DNA of 45,933 nt, taken from contig DKTP01000102.1 of assembly GCA_002473085.1 (NCBI GenBank), forward strand, positions 1-45,933. The letters run 5' to 3'. The DNA is from Anaerolineales bacterium UBA7227 (GTDB lineage Bacteria; Chloroflexota; Anaerolineae; Anaerolineales; Villigracilaceae). Below the pieces are notes generated by a model. That model was not told the DNA's origin, did not search any database, and worked only from the letters and a program-made list of their open reading frames with translations. A program made the translations under genes and the position numbers. Below, in pieces: positions 1 through 6,314 of this stretch (its first letter is position 1; every line of letters begins with the position of its first letter).

Positions 1-144
1 CTGTTTGCCCGCCAATTGCTGCGGCTTGTGGATGAGGATCGGAAAACAGCGCGGGCAGATGTACTTCGCTTCATCCTTGAAAACCAGATTCAGCAGGGGC
101 GTTTCCTGCTCGGACTTGCCGCAATTCAGGCAGACGTTTTGCAT
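1..144 (-). CDS. small zinc-ribbon protein, C-terminus outside window
   Basis: Forty-eight codons are visible and the frame is still open at the window edge, so the C-terminus is missing. The start is the ATG at 144, preceded on the minus strand by GGAGG four bases upstream. The product has two Cys-x2-Cys pairs, CLNC near residue 5 and CPRC near residue 31, spaced as in a single zinc ribbon. No function is recognised. It lies 33 bases behind the SDR gene on the same strand and is probably co-transcribed with it. A short zinc-binding accessory protein is the most that can be said. Confidence 0.7.
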   Translation of the reverse strand, partial: MQNVCLNCGKSEQETPLLNLVFKDEAKYICPRCFPILIHKPQQLAGKQ

Positions 145-177
145 GGTTCCTCCAAATTTAAAATTGAAAATCTAAAA

Positions 178-969
178 TCAAAGCGTTCCCTTATACATTC
201 CGCCGTCCACCGTGAGCATGACGCCGGTGATGTACGACGCGGCGGGCGAGACGAGGAACGCGGCCGCGGCCGCGAACTCTTCGGGGCGTCCCATCCGCCC
301 GAGCGGACTCTCCGCCGATTGTTTGCGCGTCTCTTCCTCGACCGAGGCGCCGCTCGCGGCCGCCCGGGCCGACATCAACTCGACGACGCGTTCGGTCTCC
401 GTCCAGCCCGGCAGGATGGAGTTGAAACGAATCCCGTCCCTGCCGAGTTCCAGCGCCAGCGACTTGGTCAATCCTACCGTGGCGGCGCGGACGCTGTTCG
501 ACAACGCCAGGTTGGGGATGGGCTGTTTGACCGAGTAGGAAGTGACCGTCAACACGCTGGGCGTGGACGATCTCCGCAGCCACGGCAGCGCGGCGCGGAT
601 CAGGCGGACGTGGCTCATCAGCGACAGGTTCACGGCGTTTTCCCAGTCCGCTTCGCCGAGCGACTCGAACGCGCCGGGTCTGGGCCCGCCCGAGTTGGTG
701 ATGAGGATGTCGAGTCCGCCAAACGCCTGGACGGTTTGCTCCACGAGCTTCTCCGCCGTATCTGGCTTGCCCACATCTCCTGCAAGCCCGACGACTTGCG
801 CGCCCGTCTCCCGTTCGATTTTCTCCGCCGCGGCTTTGATCTTCGCTTCGTCGCGGCTGTTGACGGCGACGCGGCAACCTTCCTTCGCGAGGGTCAGCGC
901 GGCCGCGTAGCCCAGTCCGCGCGACGCGCCGGCGACGAGGGCGATTTTATCCTTCAGGTTCAGGTCCAT
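178..969 (-). CDS. SDR-family protein lacking the catalytic Tyr/Lys
   Basis: This 263-residue protein has the Rossmann fold of short-chain dehydrogenases. The NAD(P)-binding loop GASRGLG is at residues 14-20, and an NSGG motif (NNAG equivalent) is near 92. The C-terminal region ends with the usual ITGxxxxVDGG stretch. The active-site Ser is present (S144), but the expected Tyr thirteen residues later is S157 and the expected Lys four further on is R161, giving LSNSVRAA in place of YxxxK. A subgroup of SDRs annotated as 3-oxoacyl-ACP reductase-like shows the same replacement, so this may be an inherited feature of a subfamily rather than decay. The ATG has an AGGAG ribosome site. The gene follows the DUF503 gene by 63 bases. 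Substrate unknown; oxidoreductase activity is uncertain. Confidence 0.85.
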   Translation of the reverse strand: MDLNLKDKIALVAGASRGLGYAAALTLAKEGCRVAVNSRDEAKIKAAAEKIERETGAQVVGLAGDVGKPDTAEKLVEQTVQAFGGLDILITNSGGPRPGAFESLGEADWENAVNLSLMSHVRLIRAALPWLRRSSTPSVLTVTSYSVKQPIPNLALSNSVRAATVGLTKSLALELGRDGIRFNSILPGWTETERVVELMSARAAASGASVEEETRKQSAESPLGRMGRPEEFAAAAAFLVSPAASYITGVMLTVDGGMYKGTL

Positions 970-983
970 AGTTCTCCTGTTGC

Positions 984-1003
984 GGCGGACTTGCGCGTCC
1001 GCC
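984..1003. repeat. GGCGGAC...GTCCGCC palindrome, REP-like
   Basis: A perfect 7-bp inverted repeat, GGCGGAC and GTCCGCC, encloses six bases in the 63-bp gap between the DUF503 and SDR genes. It has no T-run, so it is unlikely to be an intrinsic terminator. It resembles dispersed REP-type palindromes found in intergenic DNA. No second copy was found in this window. Confidence 0.4.
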
Positions 1004-1032
1004 CAAATCCTGGCAGTCAGGCGAGACTGTCG

Positions 1033-1314
1033 CTACAGAATTTCGATTTTCTGTTCGATCACATCCCCGTCCGTCCAGTGGGATTCCACCCATTTTGCCA
1101 CACTTTGCAGGGATTGGCGAACCAGAACCGAGTCGGAATTGACCAGCGCGCAGGCGATGACGGCTTCCGTCCATTTATCCTGCAAATCCATCTCCGCGAC
1201 GGAGACGTTGAACTCCTTGTGCAGGCGCGCAAGCAGGGGTCTGAGCCGTCCGCGCTTTTCTTTGAGCGAGGAACAGGCAGGCAGGTGAAGGTGGATGGTG
1301 AGTTGTCCGAGCAT
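1033..1314 (-). CDS. DUF503 (YlxP-like) family protein
   Basis: A 93-residue protein that matches the DUF503 family over its whole length: an N-terminal strand LTIHLHLPACSSLKEKR, the conserved FNVSVAEMDLQDKW segment in the middle, and a C-terminal VESHW...EIL end. The family is small and widespread. Its members often sit near ribosome-maturation genes (ylxP), but their biochemical role is not settled. Here it is the first gene of a minus-strand run with the SDR and the zinc-ribbon protein. Its start lies 58 bases from the divergent folC start, so the two share a short regulatory region. Confidence 0.85.
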   Translation of the reverse strand: MLGQLTIHLHLPACSSLKEKRGRLRPLLARLHKEFNVSVAEMDLQDKWTEAVIACALVNSDSVLVRQSLQSVAKWVESHWTDGDVIEQKIEIL

Positions 1315-1359
1315 GGTTCCGCTTCCGATTTTCCAGTGTACGATTTACGAATTACGCTT

Positions 1360-1365
1360 TACAAT
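1360..1365 (+). promoter_or_regulatory. -10 box of folC (TACAAT), predicts near-leaderless mRNA
   Basis: TACAAT lies seven bases before the folC ATG, and there is no Shine-Dalgarno sequence between. Transcription would start at or next to the start codon. The -35 is not clear. Confidence 0.5.
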
Positions 1366-1372
1366 CCCTCGC

Positions 1373-2680
1373 ATGGACGCAGAAGCCGCCTACAATCTCG
1401 CTCTCGACTACCTCTATAGTTTCGTGGATTATAGCCTGAAACACGCCTCCGAACTCGCCAAGGCGGATTTCAGCCTCGACCGCATGTTCGCGCTGATGGA
1501 AGCCCTGGGGAATCCGCAGGCGACATACCCGATCGTCCACATCGCGGGGACGAAAGGGAAGGGCAGCGTCGCCGCGCTGTGCGCCTCCGCCTTGACCGCC
1601 GCGGGCTACAGGACGGGACTCTACACCTCGCCGCATCTGGAGGACTATGTGGAGCGGATCCAGGTGGACGGCTCGCCCCTGACTCACGAGGGGCTGGCCG
1701 CGCTCGTGGACGAGGTCAAGCCCGCCGTCGCGCGCATCCCCAAACTGACGACCTTCGAGATCACCACCGCCATCGGCTTTCTCGCGTTCGCGCGGCAAAA
1801 CGTGGACGCGGCCGTGATCGAAGTCGGTCTGGGCGGACGTCTCGACGCCACCAACGTCGTGACGCCGCGCGTCTCGGTCATCACCTCGCTTTCGATGGAT
1901 CATACCGCCGTCCTCGGCGACACGCTCGCCAGGATCTCGGGCGAGAAGGCGGGGATCATCAAGGAGGCTGTGCCGGTCGTCTCCGCGCCGCAAAAGGAGG
2001 AAGCCCTCGAAGTCCTTCTGCGCGTAGCCAGGGAGAGGAGCGCGCCGGTGACGCTGGTGGGCCGGGATGTAACATTCGAGGCGCAGGGCGCGTCGTTGGA
2101 TGGGCAGGAATTCAGAATTCAAGATATGGAGTTCAAAATTCCCTTGCTTGGCTCATATCAGGTTTTGAACGCGGCTGTGGCTTACGCGGCTCTGAAGCAG
2201 AGCGGTTTGAACGTTTCCGACGCGGCTCTCCGGGAGGGATTTTCTCGGGTAAAATGGCCTGCCCGCTTCGAAGTGGCGCGGCGCGAGCCGCCCGTCGTTT
2301 TCGACTCGGCCCACAACGAGGACTCATTCGCCCGTCTCCGCGAAACGCTGGAGAGACATTTCCCGTCGAGACAGGTCTATCTCATCTTCGGCGCGTCGGA
2401 GGACAAGAATCTCGCGGGGATGCTACGCGTGATGAAACCGCTGATTCGCGAACTCATCGTCACGCGCGCCGACCATCCGCGCGCGCTGGACGTGGAGAAA
2501 ATCCAATCGGCGGCGGACGCGCTCGAAGTCCCGAACGAAGCGGTGACGCCCGTCGCGGCCGCATTGACGCGGGCGCTGGAACTGTCCGCGAAAGATGGTA
2601 GCATTGTCCTGTCCGCGGGGAGCATGTTCGTCACCGCGGAAGCGATGACGGCGTGGAAGAAAACGTCCGTGGAATCCTGA
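1373..2680 (+). CDS. folC: folylpolyglutamate/dihydrofolate synthase
   Basis: A 435-residue Mur-ligase-family enzyme that adds glutamate to folates (and, in bifunctional forms, to dihydropteroate), using ATP in the cytosol. The ATP loop GTKGKGS is at residues 59-65. It is followed by the folate-loop TSPHLEDYVERIQ, the central EVGLGGRLDATNV and SMDHTAVLG motifs, and the C-terminal-domain DSAHN motif. Length is normal for FolC. The start was placed at ATG 1373 because the homologous N-terminus begins there and a TACAAT box lies just upstream; the frame can be extended to 1295 but the added residues are not FolC-like. The last 13 codons are repeated downstream in a 111-bp duplication. Whether it also acts as dihydrofolate synthase cannot be told from sequence. 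Confidence 0.93.
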   Translation: MDAEAAYNLALDYLYSFVDYSLKHASELAKADFSLDRMFALMEALGNPQATYPIVHIAGTKGKGSVAALCASALTAAGYRTGLYTSPHLEDYVERIQVDGSPLTHEGLAALVDEVKPAVARIPKLTTFEITTAIGFLAFARQNVDAAVIEVGLGGRLDATNVVTPRVSVITSLSMDHTAVLGDTLARISGEKAGIIKEAVPVVSAPQKEEALEVLLRVARERSAPVTLVGRDVTFEAQGASLDGQEFRIQDMEFKIPLLGSYQVLNAAVAYAALKQSGLNVSDAALREGFSRVKWPARFEVARREPPVVFDSAHNEDSFARLRETLERHFPSRQVYLIFGASEDKNLAGMLRVMKPLIRELIVTRADHPRALDVEKIQSAADALEVPNEAVTPVAAALTRALELSAKDGSIVLSAGSMFVTAEAMTAWKKTSVES

Positions 2681-2862
2681 AGTTCTACTTCAGGCTGGCT
2701 TGTGCCGATATCCGAAAGTAGAACTTTCGGAGTCCTTTTCGAACTTTCGGAAGTGATGACGGCGTGGAAGAAGATGTCCGTGGAATCCTGAAGTTCTACT
2801 TCAGGCTGGCCTGTGCCGATATCCGAAAGTAGAACTTTCGGAATCCTTTTCGAATTTTCGGA
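2641..2862 (+). repeat. 111-bp tandem direct duplication of the folC 3' end and hairpins
   Basis: Two copies, 2641-2751 and 2752-2862, differ at six of 111 positions. Each holds the last 13 codons of folC with the stop codon, a hairpin CCTGAAGT/ACTTCAGG (2676-2694 and 2787-2805) and a second hairpin TCCGAAAGT/ACTTTCGGA (2711-2731 and 2822-2842). The cores of the two hairpins, AGTTCTACT and AGTAGAACT, are reverse complements of each other. The second copy lies after the stop and is not translated. A further partial repeat (GGAATCCTTTTC) follows up to 2872. The unit length is a multiple of three. Confidence 0.92.
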
Positions 2863-2885
2863 ATCCTTTTCAATAACGAGAACAA

Positions 2886-5363
2886 ATGAATCACCCCGAC
2901 AACTGGAACGAAGAAGAAGAAAATTTCAACCTGGCGCTTTCGCAACGCACCGAGGAACTGTACCGCGTGCCCAATATGGACGCGGACGAGCATGGCATTA
3001 TCGAGGCGCTGGTACTGCCGCTGCGCGACCTGGTGGTTTTCCCGCGCATGGTCTCGCCGATCTTTGTGGGACGCGAAGGTTCGCTGCTGGCGGTGCAGGA
3101 GGCCCAGCATCGCAACCAGACCGTGATCGGCTTGACGCAGCGCGACCCCGAAATGGAAGAGCCTGGCCTGAAAGACTTTTTGCCCATCGGCGTGGAAATG
3201 GCGGTGGGACGCCTGCTCTCGATGCCCGACGGCTCCTCGTCCGCGCTGGTGCAGGGACGCCGGCGCGTCGAGATCGTGGAGTTCATCCGCGTGCGACCGT
3301 ACATCAAAGTGCGCGCCCGCGTCATCTTCGAGCCGACGACTGCCGACCGTCAGACGCAGGCTACGATGCGCTCCGCGCTGGACCTCTTCGACCGCTGTGT
3401 GCAACTCGACCGCTCCATCCCTGAGGAAGCGCATCTTTTCGCGATGAACATTTCCGAGCCGGGCTGGCTGGCGGATATGGTCGCCATGTCGCTTTCGCTC
3501 AACTTCGAGGAGCGGAAGGCGCTTTTGCTGACGACCGATCCGCGCGCCCGCCTGCAGCGGATGAACAAGATCCTGGCCGAGGAAGTGGACGTGCTGGAGC
3601 TCGAAGACGAGATCCATTCGCGCGTCCAGAATGAAGTGGACAAGAGCCAGCGCGAGTTCTATCTGCGCGAACAGATGAAGCAGATCCAGACCGAGTTGGG
3701 CGAGGGGGACGTTTTCTCGAAAGACGCCAACGAGTTGAAACAGCGTCTCGAAAAAACCGCCATGCCCGACGAAGTCCGCAAGACGGCGATGAAGGAACTG
3801 GAGCGCCTCAACCAGATGCCGCCGATGGCGCCCGAAGTGGGCATCATCCGCGCCTACCTCGATTGGATTCTCGACCTGCCATGGATGAACGTCACGCAGG
3901 ATAACCTCGACGTGAAGAACGCCGCGCGGATTTTGGAGCGCGACCATTACGGACTCAAAAAACCGAAGGAACGCATCCTCGAATACATCGCCGTCCGTTC
4001 GTTGAAACCGAGGAAGGAACGCCAGCCGATCCTGTGCTTTGTCGGGCCTCCCGGCACGGGCAAGACCTCGCTCGGACGTTCGATTGCCGAGGCATTGGGG
4101 AGGAAGTTCGTGCGCGTGTCCCTTGGCGGCGTCCGCGACGAGGCGGAGATCCGCGGCCACCGCCGCACGTACATCGGCGCGCTGCCCGGGCGCATCATCC
4201 AGACGATGAAGCGGGCAGGCAGCGCCAATCCGCTGTTCATGCTCGATGAGATTGACAAACTCTACTCCGATTTTCGCGGCGACCCCGCTTCGGCGCTGCT
4301 GGAAGTGCTCGACCCCGAACAGAACAACGCCTTCAGCGACCACTATCTCGAACTGCCCTTTGACCTTTCGAAGGTGATGTTCGTGACGACCGCGAATTAC
4401 CTCGGTCCGATCCCGCCCGCGCTGCTCGACCGCATGGAGGTGATCGAGTTCCCCGGCTACATAGAAGAGGAGAAACTCGCCATCGCGGAAAAATATCTCA
4501 TCCCGCGGCAATTCGACGAGAACGGCATCCACGACCTCGGCGTGAAGTTCGAGGCGGAGGCGTTGAAGAAGATCATCCGTGAGTACACCTACGAGGCGGG
4601 CGTCCGCAATTTGGAGCGCGAGATCGGACGCGTCTGCCGCAAGGAGGCGCGGATGAAAGCCGAAGGCAAGAAGACGCCCGAAACTGTCACGCCCGAACTG
4701 GTCGAGAAGTTCCTCGGGCCGCCGCAATATTTCCTGACGCTGGCGGAGCGCAAGGACGAGGTGGGCGTGGCGACGGGTCTCGCGTGGACCGAGAACGGCG
4801 GCGAGATCATGTTCGTGGAAGTCGCCATTCTCGACGGCAAGGGCGGGATGCAGATCACGGGACAGGTGGGGGACGTGATGCAGGAATCCGCGCAGGCGGG
4901 GCTGTCGTATCTCAAGTCGCGCGCGAACGTGTTGGGGATTGACCCCGACGCGCTGGACCGCCTCGACATCCACCTGCATTTGCCCGAGGGTGCGATCCCG
5001 AAGGACGGCCCCAGCGCGGGTATCACGATGACGTGCGCGATCATCTCCGCGTTTACGGGACGTCCGCTCTTCAAGGATGTGGCGATGACGGGCGAGATCA
5101 CCCTGCGCGGGCGCGTCCTGCCGATCGGCGGCGTGCGCGAGAAGGTGATGGCGGCTCACCGCGCGGGCATCAAGACGGTCATTTTGCCCGAACGCAATAT
5201 GAAAGATTTGGTGGATGTGCCGAAGCAGGCGTTGAAAGATTTGAAGATCGTCCCCGTCAATCACATGGACCAGGTGCTGGAGGTCGCGCTTGCAAAGGAG
5301 GCGGCGATCAAACCGCCGAAGCCGAGGACGAGGAAGGAAGAGGAGAAGGGGGAGGGGGAGTAG
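2886..5363 (+). CDS. lon: ATP-dependent Lon protease (LonA type)
   Basis: This 825-residue cytosolic AAA+ serine protease degrades misfolded and regulatory proteins. In order it has the N-terminal substrate domain (about residues 40-240, beginning [17 protein letters not shown]), a coiled-coil linker (240-310), an AAA+ module with Walker A GPPGTGKT at 387-394 and Walker B FMLDEIDK, and the C-terminal protease domain. There PKDGPSAG supplies S710 and [11 protein letters not shown] supplies K753; the 43-residue spacing is the usual one for the Lon Ser-Lys dyad. The last 20 residues are a charged [14 protein letters not shown] tail. No strong ribosome site precedes ATG 2886. A terminator follows at 5393. 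The 3' end is present again, in a diverged version, at 6160. Confidence 0.97.
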   Translation: MNHPDNWNEEEENFNLALSQRTEELYRVPNMDADEHGIIEALVLPLRDLVVFPRMVSPIFVGREGSLLAVQEAQHRNQTVIGLTQRDPEMEEPGLKDFLPIGVEMAVGRLLSMPDGSSSALVQGRRRVEIVEFIRVRPYIKVRARVIFEPTTADRQTQATMRSALDLFDRCVQLDRSIPEEAHLFAMNISEPGWLADMVAMSLSLNFEERKALLLTTDPRARLQRMNKILAEEVDVLELEDEIHSRVQNEVDKSQREFYLREQMKQIQTELGEGDVFSKDANELKQRLEKTAMPDEVRKTAMKELERLNQMPPMAPEVGIIRAYLDWILDLPWMNVTQDNLDVKNAARILERDHYGLKKPKERILEYIAVRSLKPRKERQPILCFVGPPGTGKTSLGRSIAEALGRKFVRVSLGGVRDEAEIRGHRRTYIGALPGRIIQTMKRAGSANPLFMLDEIDKLYSDFRGDPASALLEVLDPEQNNAFSDHYLELPFDLSKVMFVTTANYLGPIPPALLDRMEVIEFPGYIEEEKLAIAEKYLIPRQFDENGIHDLGVKFEAEALKKIIREYTYEAGVRNLEREIGRVCRKEARMKAEGKKTPETVTPELVEKFLGPPQYFLTLAERKDEVGVATGLAWTENGGEIMFVEVAILDGKGGMQITGQVGDVMQESAQAGLSYLKSRANVLGIDPDALDRLDIHLHLPEGAIPKDGPSAGITMTCAIISAFTGRPLFKDVAMTGEITLRGRVLPIGGVREKVMAAHRAGIKTVILPERNMKDLVDVPKQALKDLKIVPVNHMDQVLEVALAKEAAIKPPKPRTRKEEEKGEGE

Positions 5364-5424
5364 GGGTGGGGAAAACGTAAATCGTAAAACGTAAAGGCGT
5401 AGCGATGTGGGCGCTACGCCTTTT
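5272..5424 (+). repeat. lon 3'-end repeat, left copy
   Basis: This stretch holds the final 30 codons of lon, the stop codon and the lon terminator. It matches 6160-6284 in order (GGTGCTGGAGGTCGCGCT, then the KEAA-KPPK coding block, then TAGGGGTGGGGAAA, then the AAAGGCGTAGCG hairpin). Differences are substitutions plus a shortening of the charged tail. The two copies flank the HEPN-MNT genes as direct repeats. Confidence 0.88.
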
Positions 5425-5425
5425 T
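5393..5425 (+). terminator. intrinsic terminator of lon
   Basis: A perfect 12-bp stem, AAAGGCGTAGCG with CGCTACGCCTTT, has a 7-base loop and is followed by T residues. It lies 30 bases after the lon stop codon. The same hairpin occurs after the MNT gene. Confidence 0.9.
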
Positions 5426-5456
5426 GGTTGTTGGGATAAAGATGAAAAATTTTCGA

Positions 5457-5465
5457 TGCTATAAT
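5457..5465 (+). promoter_or_regulatory. extended -10 promoter of the HEPN-MNT operon
   Basis: TGCTATAAT is a perfect extended -10 element (TGn plus TATAAT). It ends nine bases before ATG 5475, which leaves a leader of only two or three bases. No good -35 is visible, as is usual for extended -10 promoters. It gives the cassette its own transcription behind the lon terminator. Confidence 0.65.
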
Positions 5466-5474
5466 GTACTTACC

Positions 5475-5870
5475 ATGCGTTCTGACACGAAAAACTGGAT
5501 TGCTCTCGCCGAATATGACTTGGAAACCGCCAGTCACATGTTGAAGACGGGGCGTAATCTTTACGTTGTCTTTCTGTGTCATCTTGCTTTGGAAAAAATG
5601 CTCAAAGCGCTGGTAACAGAGATTACGCAGACTGTCCCGTTCAAAACTCACGATTTGATTTTGCTGGTAAAGAAAAGCGAACTGAAAATCCCGCAGGAGT
5701 ATCTGGACTTCATCGGCAAGATCAATTCTGCCAGTATCCCGACACGCTACCCCGAAGATTTGGAACGCGCGTTGAAGGTATATCCAAAGTCTGTTGCGAG
5801 CGAGTACTTGAAGCAGACCACAGGAATTGTGAAATGGCTGAAAAAACAACCAATCTTGACCGAATCATAA
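5475..5870 (+). CDS. HEPN-domain protein (toxin partner of HEPN-MNT pair)
   Basis: A 131-residue helical protein with the HEPN signature. WIALAEYDLETASHML opens it, then FLCHLALEKMLKAL at about 33-46, THDL at 58-61 and the ARYP-like TRYPEDLERAL at 90-100. HEPN proteins paired with minimal nucleotidyltransferases act as toxins, usually RNases with an R-x4-6-H motif. Here R27 and H36 are eight residues apart, so the canonical catalytic spacing is not obvious. ATG 5475 is preferred because an extended -10 lies just ahead of it; in-frame ATG codons at 5424-5442 would sit in or before that promoter. It overlaps the next gene by 37 bases. Base composition is AT-richer than lon, which suggests acquisition. 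Confidence 0.85.
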   Translation: MRSDTKNWIALAEYDLETASHMLKTGRNLYVVFLCHLALEKMLKALVTEITQTVPFKTHDLILLVKKSELKIPQEYLDFIGKINSASIPTRYPEDLERALKVYPKSVASEYLKQTTGIVKWLKKQPILTES

Positions 5871-6157
5871 AGTCGTTTCAGCGCGAGTTGAAAAAGATGG
5901 GCATCCGTTCTGAGCGGGTGGTGGTGTTTGGATCTTACGCCAATGGAACGGCGCGTGAGGACAGCGATATTGACCTGTTTGTCGTCTCGCGCGATTGGGA
6001 AAAGTACAACCTGCGCGAGCGACTGGAAATACTTGGCGTCGCGGCTGTTCGTATTCTCGAACCTGTCCAGGCGCAGGGAGTGACCCCGCACGAGATTGAG
6101 ACGAAACAGGTCCCCATGTATTGGTGGGAGGCTGTGAAAGAAGCAAGCGTGGCGTAA
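5834..6157 (+). CDS. minimal nucleotidyltransferase (MNT) antitoxin-type protein
   Basis: A 107-residue protein of the polymerase-beta-like nucleotidyltransferase superfamily. The motif GSYANGTAREDSDIDLFV at residues 33-50 holds the glycine-serine loop (G33, S34) and the paired metal-binding aspartates D45 and D47. In HEPN-MNT modules the MNT partner is the antitoxin and in studied cases modifies the HEPN toxin by adding nucleotides; that role is inferred here from family and pairing. The ATG at 5834 has AGGA eight bases upstream and starts inside the HEPN gene, so translation is probably coupled. The stop codon is two bases before a second copy of the lon 3' end. Confidence 0.88.
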   Translation: MAEKTTNLDRIIKSFQRELKKMGIRSERVVVFGSYANGTAREDSDIDLFVVSRDWEKYNLRERLEILGVAAVRILEPVQAQGVTPHEIETKQVPMYWWEAVKEASVA

Positions 6158-6159
6158 TT

Positions 6160-6286
6160 AGGTGCTGGAGGTCGCGCTCGCGAAGGAGGCGGCGGTCAAG
6201 CCGCCGAAGTCGAGGCAGAAGAGGGAGTAGGGGTGGGGAAACGTACAGCGTAAAAGGCGTAGCGATGTGGATGCTACGCCTTTTCG
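6160..6286 (+). pseudogene. lon 3'-end remnant, right copy of direct repeat
   Basis: Starting two bases after the MNT stop, the sequence encodes [19 protein letters not shown], a few more residues and a TAG stop, matching the Lon C-terminus in frame. It then continues through TAGGGGTGGGGAAA and the same terminator as lon. Most differences from the lon copy are synonymous or conservative (Ile to Val), plus a shorter acidic tail. That pattern implies the copy diverged while still a coding allele. There is no start and it is not a gene now. It is the strongest sign that the HEPN-MNT cassette entered here by an event that duplicated or swapped the lon end. Confidence 0.85.
6252..6284. terminator. 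terminator after HEPN-MNT, bidirectional
   Basis: AAAAGGCGTAGC pairs with GCTACGCCTTTT around a 9-base loop. T-runs follow on both strands, so it can end the HEPN-MNT transcript and the convergent lipoprotein transcript, whose stop codon lies 31 bases away. It is a copy of the lon terminator. Confidence 0.82.
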
Positions 6287-6314
6287 ATTCTGTTGCGGTT
6301 ATGGCTTCCGTTTG

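Noticed and set aside
2796..5849. A 1017-codon open frame antisense to lon
   Set aside because: It is an artefact of GC-rich codon bias opposite a clear Lon protease. Its translation is rich in His/Arg/Asp, has no family motif, and spans the lon terminator and part of the HEPN gene.
5425..6159. An insertion sequence or integrase-bearing element between the lon end copies
   Set aside because: The interval is filled by the HEPN and MNT genes. There are no terminal inverted repeats and no transposase or recombinase.
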